Source of the DNA: Sphingobium sp. Cam5-1
Lineage (GTDB): Bacteria; Pseudomonadota; Alphaproteobacteria; Sphingomonadales; Sphingomonadaceae
DNA length: 64,000 nucleotides
Assembly (NCBI RefSeq): GCF_015693305.1
Contig: NZ_CP065139.1
Coordinates: forward strand, 953,898 to 1,017,897
Direction: 5' to 3'
This document shows positions 24,783 to 33,868 of this stretch, in pieces (the stretch's first letter is position 1; each line of letters opens with the position of its first letter). Both the position numbers and the translations under genes were made by a program. The notes below the pieces were generated by a model. That model saw only the letters and a program-made list of their open reading frames with translations. It ran no database searches and was not told where the DNA came from.

Positions 24783-26096
24783 ATGCACATAGTCGACAGA
24801 CGGCTGAACCCAGGGGGCAAGAGCCTTGTCAACCGGCAACGGTTCCTGAGGAGGGCGAAGGCCTATGTCAGTCAGGCGGTGCGCGACAGCCTGAAGGACC
24901 GCAGCATCAAGGACCTCGCCGGAGAAGGCGAAATCACCATCCGCCGGGACGCGATCCACGAACCGACGCTGCACCGCGCGGCAAAGGGGGGCGACCGGGA
25001 ACGCGTGCTGCCGGGCAATCGAGAGTTTCTGGAAGGCGACCGGATCAAGCGCCCCGATGGTGGCGGCGGCGGTGGCGGGGCACAGGCGGGGGAGGGCGAG
25101 GATGAGGATGATTTCCGCTTCGCGCTCAGCCGGGAGGAGTTTCTTGACCTGTTCCTCGACGATCTTGAACTGCCCGATATGGCCAAGAAGAAGCTGGTCG
25201 CGGGCAAGATAGAGGGGATACGCCGCGCGGGTTACTCCACGATCGGAAACCCGTCCAACCTGTCTGTTCCGCGCACGATGCAGAAGGCCATGTCCCGCCG
25301 CATCTCGCTGCGCCGTCCAAGTGGCCGCGACCTTAGCCGGATTGACGAGGCCATCGCCGAGATCGAGGGGCGTGCGGTGCCATTGCCCGACGATGCCGTG
25401 ACGCTGGAAAGGCTGCGGGAGGAGCGGGTGCAGATCATTCGCCGCCGCAACCTCATCGCCTATATCGACCCTGTTGACCTACGCTTTCGCCGTTTCGAGC
25501 CTGTCCCCCGGCCCGTGGCTCAGGCGGTGATGTTCTGCCTGATGGACGTATCGGGTTCCATGACGGCGCATATGAAGGATCTCGCCAAGCGCTTCTTTGC
25601 GCTGCTGCACCTCTTCCTGTCGCGCTGTTACGAGCATGTCGATGTGGTGTTCATCCACCATACCGACCGTGCCGCCGAAGTGGACGAGGAAACCTTCTTC
25701 TACAGCACGGTGACGGGCGGGACGCTGGTATCAAGCGCGCTCGACAAGCTGATCGAGGTGGTGAAGGATCGGTACAGCCCGAGCGACTGGAACATCTATG
25801 TCGCGCAGGCTTCCGATGGAGACACGCTGGCGTCGGACAATGCGCGCGTGGCCAACCTGATGCAGAATGAAATCCTGCCCTTCTGCCAATATTTCGCCTA
25901 TTTGGAAGTGGGTCGGGAAGAGTTCGCCTCTATCGAGGCTGCGACCTCCACCACGGGGCTTTGGGAAGCCTATGCACCCGTCAGTCAGGCGAACCGGCAA
26001 TTCACCATGCGCAAGGTGTCACACCGGCGGGAAATATATCCGGTGTTCCGTGAGCTGTTCCAGCGGCGCGGCGTGGGTGAAAGGACGCCCGCTTGA
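24783..26096 (+). CDS. yeaH: YeaH/YhbH family protein (DUF444)
   Basis: A 437-residue protein starting with the family signature IVDRRLNPGGKSLVNRQRFL. A Gly-rich linker lies at 93-99. The C-terminal half is a von Willebrand-like fold with a MIDAS motif D255-V-S257-G-S259 (LMDVSGSM), so metal-dependent protein binding is expected. It is the usual partner of PrkA and lies 24 bp after it. Its exact function in the family is unclear. Confidence 0.9.
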   Translation: MHIVDRRLNPGGKSLVNRQRFLRRAKAYVSQAVRDSLKDRSIKDLAGEGEITIRRDAIHEPTLHRAAKGGDRERVLPGNREFLEGDRIKRPDGGGGGGGAQAGEGEDEDDFRFALSREEFLDLFLDDLELPDMAKKKLVAGKIEGIRRAGYSTIGNPSNLSVPRTMQKAMSRRISLRRPSGRDLSRIDEAIAEIEGRAVPLPDDAVTLERLREERVQIIRRRNLIAYIDPVDLRFRRFEPVPRPVAQAVMFCLMDVSGSMTAHMKDLAKRFFALLHLFLSRCYEHVDVVFIHHTDRAAEVDEETFFYSTVTGGTLVSSALDKLIEVVKDRYSPSDWNIYVAQASDGDTLASDNARVANLMQNEILPFCQYFAYLEVGREEFASIEAATSTTGLWEAYAPVSQANRQFTMRKVSHRREIYPVFRELFQRRGVGERTPA

Positions 26097-27634
26097 CGGG
26101 CGCGCGCGCACCCGCCCCGCTGTTCACCGGCAGCGACTGGGATTTCTCGTTGATCAATCGCATCTATGAAGTGATCGAGCCGATCGCGCTTCAGGAGATG
26201 AAGCTCAACATCTATCCCAATCAGATAGAGATCATCAGTGCCGAACAGATGCTGGATGCCTATTCGTCGATCGGCATGCCGCTATTTTACAAACATTGGT
26301 CGTTCGGCAAACAGTTCGTGACCAATGAGATGCTCTACCGCAAAGGGCTTCGTGGCCTAGCCTATGAGCTGGTGATCAACAGTGACCCGTGCATCAACTA
26401 TCTGATGCAGGAAAACAGCGCGACCATGCAGACGCTGGTCATCGCTCATGCCGCCTTTGGGCATAACCACTTCTTCAAAAATAATTATGTCTTTCGCCAA
26501 TGGACCGATGCGGAGGGCATTCTGGACTATCTGGAGTTCGCCAAAGGCTACATCGCCAGTTGCGAGGAGCGTTTTGGCCAGCTCGCCGTCGAGCGGGTGC
26601 TGGATGCTGCTCACGCGTTGATGAACCAGGGCGTGCATCGTTATCCGCGCATTCGTCCCCGCGATTTGAAGGCGGAGGCCGAACGGGAGGCGGAGCGCCA
26701 GGCCTATCGCGACCGTATCTATGATGATCTTTGGCGCACGGTGCCGGTTGGCGCGAAGGCGGCTGCCGTCCCCTCGGACGAGCGCCGCGCCGCGCTGGGC
26801 CTGCCGCAGGAAAATATCCTCTATTTCCTGGAAAAGACCGGGCCGCTGCTTCAAAGCTGGCAGCGCGAGATATTGCGCATCGTCCGCCTGATCGCCCAAT
26901 ATTTCTATCCCCAGCGCCAGACCAAGGCGATGAACGAGGGGTGTGCGACCTATACCCATTATCGCATCATGACGATCCTGCACGATCGCGGCTGGATCAC
27001 CGATGGCGCTTTCATGGAGTTTATCCAGTCGCACACAGGCGTCGTCTATCAGCCGACGTTCGATTCCGGCCATTTCGGTGGCTTCAATCCCTATGCGCTG
27101 GGCTTTGGCATCATGTCCGACATTGAGCGGATTTGCATGGACCCGACGCCGGAGGATCGCGAATGGTTCAGCGACATTGCCGGTTCGCGTGATCCGGTGG
27201 AGGTGTTGAAGGATATCTGGGCCAATTATCGCGACGAAAGCTTCATATCGCAGTTCCTTAGCCCGCACCTTATCCGCCAGTGGCGCCTGTTCAAGCTGAT
27301 CGACAAGGAAAGCGAGTCGGAACTGCGCGTCGATGCCATTCATGATGAGCGCGGCTATCGCCGTATCCGCCGCGCGCTGGCCCGCGAGCATGACATTGCC
27401 CGGCAGGAGCCCGATATTCAGGTGGTGGATGTCGATCTGGCGGGCGACCGCACGCTGATGCTGGAACATGCGGTCATCGACGGTGTGGTGCTGGATGCGT
27501 CCGATGCGGCAATGGTGTTGCAAAGCCTTGCCAATCTATGGGGTTATGAAGTGGCGCTAAGCGAAGTTCATGCCGAGAGCCGCAAGGAATTGAAAAGCCA
27601 TCGTTGCCAGCCGCAGCAGGGCTGGATCGGCTGA
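26093..27634 (+). CDS. SpoVR family protein (YcgB)
   Basis: A 513-residue SpoVR-like protein with family blocks YPNQIEIISAEQMLDAYSSI, GMPLFYKHWSFGK, LIAQYFYPQRQTKAMNEG and QPTFDSGHFGGFNPYALGF. It overlaps yeaH by 4 bp. SpoVR is needed for spore cortex formation in Bacillus, but in non-sporulating proteobacteria it travels with prkA/yeaH as a stress module of unknown biochemical role. Confidence 0.9.
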   Translation: MTGARAPAPLFTGSDWDFSLINRIYEVIEPIALQEMKLNIYPNQIEIISAEQMLDAYSSIGMPLFYKHWSFGKQFVTNEMLYRKGLRGLAYELVINSDPCINYLMQENSATMQTLVIAHAAFGHNHFFKNNYVFRQWTDAEGILDYLEFAKGYIASCEERFGQLAVERVLDAAHALMNQGVHRYPRIRPRDLKAEAEREAERQAYRDRIYDDLWRTVPVGAKAAAVPSDERRAALGLPQENILYFLEKTGPLLQSWQREILRIVRLIAQYFYPQRQTKAMNEGCATYTHYRIMTILHDRGWITDGAFMEFIQSHTGVVYQPTFDSGHFGGFNPYALGFGIMSDIERICMDPTPEDREWFSDIAGSRDPVEVLKDIWANYRDESFISQFLSPHLIRQWRLFKLIDKESESELRVDAIHDERGYRRIRRALAREHDIARQEPDIQVVDVDLAGDRTLMLEHAVIDGVVLDASDAAMVLQSLANLWGYEVALSEVHAESRKELKSHRCQPQQGWIG

Positions 27635-27793
27635 AGCGGTGCGCCGTGGCGGCCAGCCCCCGGCGGCCCGAAGATTCCATTTCCAAAGCAGGGCGGAAAA
27701 GCGTAAATTCTGCCGCGTTTCGCGAGTGGCTCCAGCGATCGGTCGCATCTTGCGATGCATGGAGCGCTCAACAAGAAGCAGGAGAGCATTTTC

Positions 27794-28000
27794 ATGACTC
27801 ATGCCCTCAATGCACAAGAATGTCTTGAACGAGCCCGGATGCACGAACAGCTTGCGGCGACAACCGCCGATGCGTCTGCGCGGACCATGCATCAGGCAAT
27901 GGCCGCGGAATTTCGCCGCCGCGCCGCGATGGGGACGATCGACGGAGTTAGCCCGGTGATCAGCAAACCGGTAATCGAGCTGACCGTCAACGCCGCCTGA
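27794..28000 (+). CDS. Small helical protein, unknown
   Basis: A 68-residue protein, mostly helical by appearance (ECLERARMHEQLAATTADAS, MAAEFRRRAAMG). The ATG at 27794 has AGGAGAG upstream; an in-frame start at 27755 lacks one. It follows spoVR by 159 bp on the same strand and could be its own unit or a tail of the stress operon. No family is recognised. The stop region forms a 7-bp inverted repeat (27994-28000 with 28014-28020) with the stop of the convergent cobF gene. Confidence 0.5.
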   Translation: MTHALNAQECLERARMHEQLAATTADASARTMHQAMAAEFRRRAAMGTIDGVSPVISKPVIELTVNAA

Positions 28001-28013
28001 GCCGCTTCTTTCG

Positions 28014-28757
28014 TCAGGCGTCCCGGCGCAGCAGATATACGTCCATGACCCATCCATGCCGATGGCGCAGCTGTGCCCGGCGGTCAATGATCGCTGGCCC
28101 CGTCACCGCCAAAGGCCCGTGGGCCAGCGACTGATGCTCCATGCCCAGATAGGCGCCCCACCAGATCGTCAGCCCCTCCGGCTCCAGCGTCTGGAATGCG
28201 CAATGCCCGTCCAGCATCACGACGGCATCGCGTATGCCGCCCGGCCAGCCCCGTTCGCGCAACTGGCGGCCGGTAGTGATCAGCACCGGATCGGCCAGCC
28301 GATTGAGGCAGATGCCATGCGCTGCTGTCAGCGCCTGAATGCTGGTGATGCCGGGCACGACGCTGATCTCGACCGATGGGCCAAGCCGCTCCGAGATCCG
28401 CAGGCTGCTGTCGTAGAGCGAAGGGTCGCCCCAGACGAGCAGCGCAACCGTGCCGCCATCGGGCAGGTGCAGGGCGATCTGCTCCATCCAGAGCGCGGCG
28501 ATCGCGTCATGCCATTCTATGACCGCCTCGACATAGGCGGCCTGATCCGTTCGGGTGGGCATGTCGAACTCTGCGATGCGTGCCGGGCCGGTCAGTAGTT
28601 GCGCACAAATGGACCGGCGCAGGTCGATCAGGTCGGACTTGGCCTCTCCCTTGCGCGGCAGCAGGATCAGGTCAGCCTCGTTCATCGCCCGGATGGCGGC
28701 GAGCGTCAGATGATCGGGATTGCCTGTGCCGATGCCGATCAGGGATAAGCGGATCAT
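28014..28757 (-). CDS. cobF: Precorrin-6A synthase (deacetylating), CobF
   Basis: A 247-residue SAM-dependent tetrapyrrole methylase that methylates C-1 and releases acetate in the aerobic corrin pathway. It opens with [20 protein letters not shown], contains LLVWGDPSLYDSS and ISVVPGITSIQALTAAHGI, the canonical SAM-site blocks, and the CobF-type RGWPGGIRDAVVMLDG segment. The gene is a marker of the oxygen-dependent route. It is last in the riboswitch 1 operon and overlaps cobB by 4 bp. Confidence 0.92.
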   Translation of the reverse strand: MIRLSLIGIGTGNPDHLTLAAIRAMNEADLILLPRKGEAKSDLIDLRRSICAQLLTGPARIAEFDMPTRTDQAAYVEAVIEWHDAIAALWMEQIALHLPDGGTVALLVWGDPSLYDSSLRISERLGPSVEISVVPGITSIQALTAAHGICLNRLADPVLITTGRQLRERGWPGGIRDAVVMLDGHCAFQTLEPEGLTIWWGAYLGMEHQSLAHGPLAVTGPAIIDRRAQLRHRHGWVMDVYLLRRDA

Positions 28758-30061
28758 GCGGCACCCGCGATCAGGTGGAAGAAGCTGCCCGTCACCCGTC
28801 CCCGGTGCGATCCGGACGCGGCAACAGGCGCGCCCGTTGCATCAGCGACATGGGCCAGCGGCTCGTCGGGTTGCTCGACGATCGTCGAATAGCGAAACTC
28901 ATGCCCGCGCAAGGCCGCTCCCGCCTCATGGCCGCCCATCGGTGCCAGCAGCCGCGCTTGTCGATAGCCCAGTTGAAGCCGCCGCTCCGCGAAGCTGGAA
29001 ACCAGCCCCAACAGTCCCGCCATCGCATGGGACTGCCCTTGCGCATCGATGATCGCCTGTCCCAACACCATATAGCCGCCGCATTCGCCGTGGATCGGAC
29101 GGTCCTGTGCATGGCTGCGTAGTGCATCCAGAAACCGCGTGGCATTGGCGATCCGTGGCGCATGCAGTTCGGGATAGCCGCCGGGCAGCCAGATAGCGTC
29201 GGCCTGCGGGTCTGGTGCTTCATCAGCGAGCGGGGAGAAAGGCAATATCTCCGCCCCCGCCGCGCGCCATCCGCTCAAAATATGGGCATAGGTAAAGGAA
29301 AAGGCCGCGTCCTGCGCCAGCGCGATCCGCTGACCCGGCGGCGGGCAGCGATAGCGGGCTGCTGATGTGCCGGGCACCGCGTCGGCTACCTCTTGAAGAG
29401 CCGTAAGATCGACATGCGCCTCGACCAGATCGGCGATCATGTCGATGGCTTGCTCAACCTCTGGCTGCTCGCCTGACTGCACGAGGCCAAGGTGCCGTTC
29501 CGGGATGGACAAGGCATCGGATCGCGGGATCGCGCCGAGCACGGGCATGGCGATATCCTCCATCGCCTGTCGGATCATGGCCTCATGGCGCGGGCTGGCG
29601 ATGCGGTTGAGGATAACGCCTGCCACCCGCACGTCCGGCCGCAGAATGCGGAAACCTTGCGCGATGGCGGCGGCCGACTGGCTCTGGCCCGACACATCGA
29701 TGATCAGGATGACCGGCCAGCCAAGCCCCGCCGCTATGTCCGCGCTGCTCCCATTGCCGCTCGCGCCCCGCGCCGGTGCGCCGTCGAACAGGCCCATCAC
29801 CCCCTCCGCGATGATCAGCTCCACGTCCGCCGCTTCACCTGCCAGACTATGGAGCAACGCCGCATCCATCGCCCAGCTGTCGAGGTTGAAGGCCGGGCGG
29901 CCACTCGCAAGCCGGTGATAGCCCGTGTCGATATAATCCGGCCCGCATTTATAGGGCTGAACGCACAGGCCCTGCCGCTTTAATGCTCTGAGCAGGCCGA
30001 GCGTGATGACCGTCTTGCCCGACCCGGATCGGGACGCGGCGATGAGGATGCCGGGCGTCAT
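28754..30061 (-). CDS. cobB: Hydrogenobyrinic acid a,c-diamide synthase, CobB
   Basis: A 435-residue CobB/CbiA glutamine amidotransferase. The ATP-binding N-terminal domain has [18 protein letters not shown] and [15 protein letters not shown]. The C-terminal class-I-like amidotransferase domain has [12 protein letters not shown] and [11 protein letters not shown] with the active Cys. It amidates the a and c side chains before cobalt insertion in the aerobic pathway. It overlaps cobM by 4 bp. Confidence 0.93.
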   Translation of the reverse strand: MTPGILIAASRSGSGKTVITLGLLRALKRQGLCVQPYKCGPDYIDTGYHRLASGRPAFNLDSWAMDAALLHSLAGEAADVELIIAEGVMGLFDGAPARGASGNGSSADIAAGLGWPVILIIDVSGQSQSAAAIAQGFRILRPDVRVAGVILNRIASPRHEAMIRQAMEDIAMPVLGAIPRSDALSIPERHLGLVQSGEQPEVEQAIDMIADLVEAHVDLTALQEVADAVPGTSAARYRCPPPGQRIALAQDAAFSFTYAHILSGWRAAGAEILPFSPLADEAPDPQADAIWLPGGYPELHAPRIANATRFLDALRSHAQDRPIHGECGGYMVLGQAIIDAQGQSHAMAGLLGLVSSFAERRLQLGYRQARLLAPMGGHEAGAALRGHEFRYSTIVEQPDEPLAHVADATGAPVAASGSHRGRVTGSFFHLIAGAA

Positions 30062-30843
30062 TCGTCCGATCCCGCGAAGCGCGATTGCGCCGTTGCGGGC
30101 CGAAATCGCCGATCATAGCCGGGCGCATAAAGCTGGCTTTCCGCAAAATCGCCCTCGCCCAGTACTGGTCCCACGAGAATGAGGGCGGTGCGTTCCGGCC
30201 TGCCTGCCGCCTGCTCCTCTATCGTGGTTAGCGTCCCGCGCACGATGAGTTGGTCCGGCCAGCTTGCCCGCCACACGATCGCCGCCGGGCAATCCCTGCC
30301 ATAAAGCGGCGTGAGGTCCGCGACCACCTTCGCCAGATTGTGGACGGACAGGTGGATCGCCAACGTCGCGCCGGTCGCGCCAAAGGCCGCCAGCGTCTCG
30401 CCAGAAGGCATGGCGCTCGCTCGCCCCGGCGTGCGCGTGAGGACGAGCGACTGGCCCAGCCCCGGTAAAGTCAGCTCTGCCTCCAGCGCAGCCGCCGCCG
30501 CCGCGTAGGACGGAACGCCCGGCGTCACCGTATAACCGATGCCCAATGCCTTGAGGCGGCGAATCTGCTCGCCCATCGCCGACCAGATCGACAGGTCGCC
30601 TGAATGCAACCGCGCGACATCCTGCCCCGCCGCGTCCGCCTCTGCGATGATGGCCATGATCTCGTCCAGCGTCAGCGGCGCGCTGTTCACGATCCGCGCA
30701 CCCGCTGGGCAATGATCGAGTAGCGCGCGCGGCACCAGCGACCCGGCACAGAGACACACGGGGGAGGCAGCGATCAGGTCGCGGCCGCGCAGTGTCAGCA
30801 GGTCGGGCGCTCCCGGCCCGGCGCCGATGAAATGGACGGTCAT
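30058..30843 (-). CDS. cobM: Precorrin-4 C11-methyltransferase, CobM
   Basis: A 261-residue tetrapyrrole methylase: [38 protein letters not shown] and [17 protein letters not shown] are standard. The ATG at 30843 has AAGGA upstream; the frame runs open to 31026 but that part lies inside cobE. It overlaps cobE by 4 bp. Confidence 0.93.
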   Translation of the reverse strand: MTVHFIGAGPGAPDLLTLRGRDLIAASPVCLCAGSLVPRALLDHCPAGARIVNSAPLTLDEIMAIIAEADAAGQDVARLHSGDLSIWSAMGEQIRRLKALGIGYTVTPGVPSYAAAAAALEAELTLPGLGQSLVLTRTPGRASAMPSGETLAAFGATGATLAIHLSVHNLAKVVADLTPLYGRDCPAAIVWRASWPDQLIVRGTLTTIEEQAAGRPERTALILVGPVLGEGDFAESQLYAPGYDRRFRPATAQSRFAGSDE

Positions 30844-31196
30844 GGCGATATTCCTTGGGCCAGCGCGCAGGTGGCTTGGCCATCCGGCGAAATGATACGA
30901 GCGGCGATCAGCCGCGCGCCCGGCCCCGCTGCCGTCAGCGCGACCGCTTCGGCGACGCTGCCCGTGCCGTAAGCCGCCAGACTGGCGCTGGCGCGGGTGG
31001 GTGTGTCCATTCCCTCGATCGCGCAAGGATCGATCAGGATCAGCGGCAAGTCCAAGGTGCAGGCGAGGGGGGCAAGCAACGCTTTCTTATGCGCCAAGGT
31101 CGCCAGTGCAGTGACGCCAGCGCCATGTCCGTCCAGCGCCGCGCGCAAGGCTTGCTCGTTCGCTTCACTGCGACAGCCAAAGCCAGCGACGATCAT
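30840..31196 (-). CDS. cobE: Cobalamin biosynthesis protein CobE (CbiG C-terminal-like)
   Basis: A 118-residue protein matching the CobE/CbiG C-terminal domain: [20 protein letters not shown] and a later [20 protein letters not shown]. CobE is thought to act near the C11/C15 methylation and ring-contraction steps; its biochemical role is poorly defined. The start (ATGA overlap with the cobL stop) is chosen at 31196; the longer frame is a shadow of cobL. Confidence 0.85.
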   Translation of the reverse strand: MIVAGFGCRSEANEQALRAALDGHGAGVTALATLAHKKALLAPLACTLDLPLILIDPCAIEGMDTPTRASASLAAYGTGSVAEAVALTAAGPGARLIAARIISPDGQATCALAQGISP

Positions 31197-32404
31197 AGCG
31201 TCACGCTCCACTGCACCAGCGGATAGGCGGCTTTCCACCCCCGCCGCGTGCCGATCGGCGCGGCGCTCGCCATCTCTATCCGCAGCAGTTCGCCGCCCAG
31301 CTGTTCCTGCCATCGGGCCAGCAGCGCTTCCGATTCCAGCGTCACCGCATTGGCGACGAGGCGTGTCCGCTCACCGGGCAGGGCGATGATCGCTTCCATC
31401 ATCGCCTCGCTGAGCCCGCCGCCGATGAAGATCGCTTGCGGACGCACCCGTCCGTCCAGCACCGCCGGGGCTCGCCCTTCGACCAGCGTCAGCCGATCGA
31501 CGCCCAGCCGCTGCGCATTGCCCTTCGCCCGCGCGGCGCGCATTGGGTCAGCCTCAAAAGCCAGCGCCTGGGTCGAAGCATGGCTGAGCAGCCACTCAAT
31601 CGCGATTGATCCCGATCCCGCGCCGATGTCCCACAATGTCTCGCCCGGCCGGGGGGCAAGCGCCGACAGCGTCAGCGCGCGCACCGGCCGCTTGCTGATC
31701 TGCCCGTCATGGTCGAACCAGTCATCCGCCAGTCCGCTGACGCATGGCATCACTTCGCCACCCCCCGCCACGTCCACTCCGACAGCCACGGGATGCGCGA
31801 TATCGTCAAAGGCGATTTGCTCGGCGAACGCCTGCCGGACCCGCTCGCGCGGCCCGCCCAGCGCTTCCATGATATGCAGCGTCGATGCGCCAAAGCCCGC
31901 CTCCGCCAAATAACGGCCAAGCGCCTGCACCGCCGCCCCATCACGCAGTAGTATGACGGCACGGCGCCCCGGCGCCAGCATGGGCCTCAACCGCGTAAAT
32001 GGCGCGGCATGCAGGCCATGACAGGCGACATCCTGCAACGCCCAGCCCAGCCGCGAAGCCGCCAGCGAAGAACTCGACGGCGCCGGATGCGACACCCATT
32101 CCTCGGGCCGCAAATGCCGTGTGATGCTCACCCCCGCGCCGAACCAGAATGGGTCCCCCGACGCCAGCATCACCACCGGCTCCCCCCGCCGGGCAAGCAG
32201 CGCCTCCACGCCATCCTCAAAGGGCACTGGCCAGCTCAGCCGTTCCGCCCTAAGGGGTGGCAGCAGCGCCAGCTGGCGCGGCGCCCCGGTGATGATGCGA
32301 GCCTGTTTCAGTGCGGTGCGCGCAACGTCGGAAAGGCCCGCCGCCCCATCCTCGCCTATGCCGATGATCGTCAGCCAAGGACCTTCAGCTACCATGCGCC
32401 ACAT
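31193..32404 (-). CDS. cobL: Precorrin-6Y C5,15-methyltransferase (decarboxylating), CobL
   Basis: A 403-residue two-domain enzyme. The N-terminal CbiE-like methylase has PWLTIIGIGEDGAAGLSDVA and VVMLASGDPFWFGAG; the C-terminal CbiT-like domain has ETLWDIGAGSGSIAIEWL and AIFIGGGLSEAMMEAI. An ATG at 32404 has AAGGAT 5 nt upstream and is preferred to the ATG at 32395. Either start lies against cobK on the other strand: with 32404 the two genes overlap head-to-head by 11 bp. Any promoter of its own would lie inside cobK. Confidence 0.9.
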   Translation of the reverse strand: MWRMVAEGPWLTIIGIGEDGAAGLSDVARTALKQARIITGAPRQLALLPPLRAERLSWPVPFEDGVEALLARRGEPVVMLASGDPFWFGAGVSITRHLRPEEWVSHPAPSSSSLAASRLGWALQDVACHGLHAAPFTRLRPMLAPGRRAVILLRDGAAVQALGRYLAEAGFGASTLHIMEALGGPRERVRQAFAEQIAFDDIAHPVAVGVDVAGGGEVMPCVSGLADDWFDHDGQISKRPVRALTLSALAPRPGETLWDIGAGSGSIAIEWLLSHASTQALAFEADPMRAARAKGNAQRLGVDRLTLVEGRAPAVLDGRVRPQAIFIGGGLSEAMMEAIIALPGERTRLVANAVTLESEALLARWQEQLGGELLRIEMASAAPIGTRRGWKAAYPLVQWSVTL

Positions 32405-33143
32405 CCTGATCCTTGGCGGCACGACCGAAGCGAGCGCGCTGGCGAAGGCCCTTGCCGAACGCGGTGAGCGCGCCATGTTGAGCTATGCCGGACGCACCGG
32501 CAACCCGCGCGCGCAGCCGGTGCCGGTGCGCGTCGGCGGCTTTGGCGGTGCTGCTGGATTGGCGGCGTTCCTGAAGGAGGGCGAGTTCACCCACCTCATC
32601 GACGCGACCCACCCCTTCGCCGCGATGATCAGCGCCAATGCCGCCGCCGCCGCGCGAGAGGCGGGGGTGGCCCATCTGATCCTCACCCGCCCGGAATGGC
32701 AAGCGGGGGAGGGTGACCGCTGGACCCATGTTCCTGATATTACGGGCGCTGTCGGAGCGTTGGACGGCACGCCCCGGCGCGTCATGCTGGCGCTCGGCCG
32801 CATGCATGTCGAAGCCTTCGCCGCCCAGCCACAGCATCATTATCTGCTCCGCTTCGTCGATGCGCCCGAAGCGCCGCCCGCGCTGCCGAACCATCATCTG
32901 CTGGTCGATCGCGGCCCCTTCACGCTGGACGGCGATCTCGCCCTGATGCGCGCGCATGCCATCGACCTCATCGTCGCCAAAAATGCCGGAGGGGAGGGCG
33001 CCCGCGCGAAGATTGACGCGGCGCGAACGCTGGGCCTGCCCGTCCTCATGATCGACCGGCCCGCGCTGCCGCAGGCGCAAGCCGTCCATGACATAAGCGA
33101 TGTGCTGGCTTGGATCGATCATTCGGCCCATCGTGGCGTATAG
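32394..33143 (+). CDS. cobK: Precorrin-6A reductase, CobK
   Basis: A 249-residue NADPH-dependent reductase of precorrin-6A: HILILGGTTEASALAKALAE, THLIDATHPFAAMISANA, RVMLALGRMHVEAF, and the C-terminal DLIVAKNAGGEGARAKIDAA block. It is the only gene of this module on the plus strand. It overlaps cobL by 11 bp at its 5' end and cobJ by 25 bp at its 3' end. AAGGA at 32377-32381, inside cobL, is a distant ribosome site. The frame is open back to 32121, but the extra part is cobL antisense. Confidence 0.92.
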   Translation: MRHILILGGTTEASALAKALAERGERAMLSYAGRTGNPRAQPVPVRVGGFGGAAGLAAFLKEGEFTHLIDATHPFAAMISANAAAAAREAGVAHLILTRPEWQAGEGDRWTHVPDITGAVGALDGTPRRVMLALGRMHVEAFAAQPQHHYLLRFVDAPEAPPALPNHHLLVDRGPFTLDGDLALMRAHAIDLIVAKNAGGEGARAKIDAARTLGLPVLMIDRPALPQAQAVHDISDVLAWIDHSAHRGV

Positions 33144-33868
33144 AGGATCGGGCGGGACGCTCCTTTGATCAGGCGCGTGCTGCTCGACCCGACGATCACC
33201 ATCGTCCGCATATCCGCCATCTTTGGCTCTGCCTCGCCCAGCGTCACGACCCGCAATTGCTCCTCCGGCATTGATACCGCGCGGGCAAAGAGGATCAGCC
33301 TGTCCCCGCCACATTCCTCCCGCAACACATCCAGCGTCCGCGCAAAGCCATCGGGCCGCGCCTTTGACCGGGGATTGTAGAAGGCCATCGCGAAGTCAGC
33401 TTGTGAAGCGAGGCGTAGCCGCCGCTCGATCAGCGCCCAAGGCTTCAGATTATCCGACAGGTTGATCGCGCAAAAATCATGGCCTAGCGGCGCACCTGCC
33501 CGCGCCGCGGCGGCCAGCATGGCGGTGATCCCCGGCAGCACGCGAATGTCGATCGCGCGCCACGCGCGCGGCCCTGCCTCCAACGCCTCGAACAGTGCCG
33601 AAGCCATCGCAAATACGCCCGGATCGCCGGACGAAGCCACCACCACGCGCCGTCCCGCCGTCGCCATCTCCAGCGCATGAGCGGCCCGTTCAAGCTCCAC
33701 CCGATTGTCCGAAGCATGACGGACAAGGCCCGCCCGATCCGCGACCCGCGCGACATAGGGTGCATAGCCCACCAGATCGGTCGCCTCGGCCAGCGCCTGC
33801 GTCACCTCCGGTGTCGCCATTGCGTCAGCGCCCGGGCCGAGGCCCGCTACCGCAACCCATCCGCTCAT
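33119..33868 (-). CDS. cobJ: Precorrin-3B C17-methyltransferase, CobJ
   Basis: A 249-residue ring-contracting methylase: VAVAGLGPGADAMATPEVTQ, TDLVGYAPYVARV, VVVASSGDPGVFAMASAL, and RVLPGITAMLAAAARAGAPL. KARPDGFARTLDVLREE is typical of CobJ. It overlaps cobI by 4 bp upstream and cobK by 25 bp at its 3' end, so transcript reading into cobL must cross cobK antisense. Confidence 0.93.
   Translation of the reverse strand: MSGWVAVAGLGPGADAMATPEVTQALAEATDLVGYAPYVARVADRAGLVRHASDNRVELERAAHALEMATAGRRVVVASSGDPGVFAMASALFEALEAGPRAWRAIDIRVLPGITAMLAAAARAGAPLGHDFCAINLSDNLKPWALIERRLRLASQADFAMAFYNPRSKARPDGFARTLDVLREECGGDRLILFARAVSMPEEQLRVVTLGEAEPKMADMRTMVIVGSSSTRLIKGASRPILYTPRWAE

Noticed and set aside
22932..24974. 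A 680-codon minus-strand frame antisense to prkA
   Set aside because: The plus-strand PrkA is complete with P-loop and family blocks; the antisense product has no domain pattern.
27994..28020. Hairpin between the stop codons of the 68-residue gene and cobF as a terminator
   Set aside because: The 7-bp stem comes from two GCCTGA ends of convergent genes and has no T-tract; it may be chance. Noted in the gene entry only.
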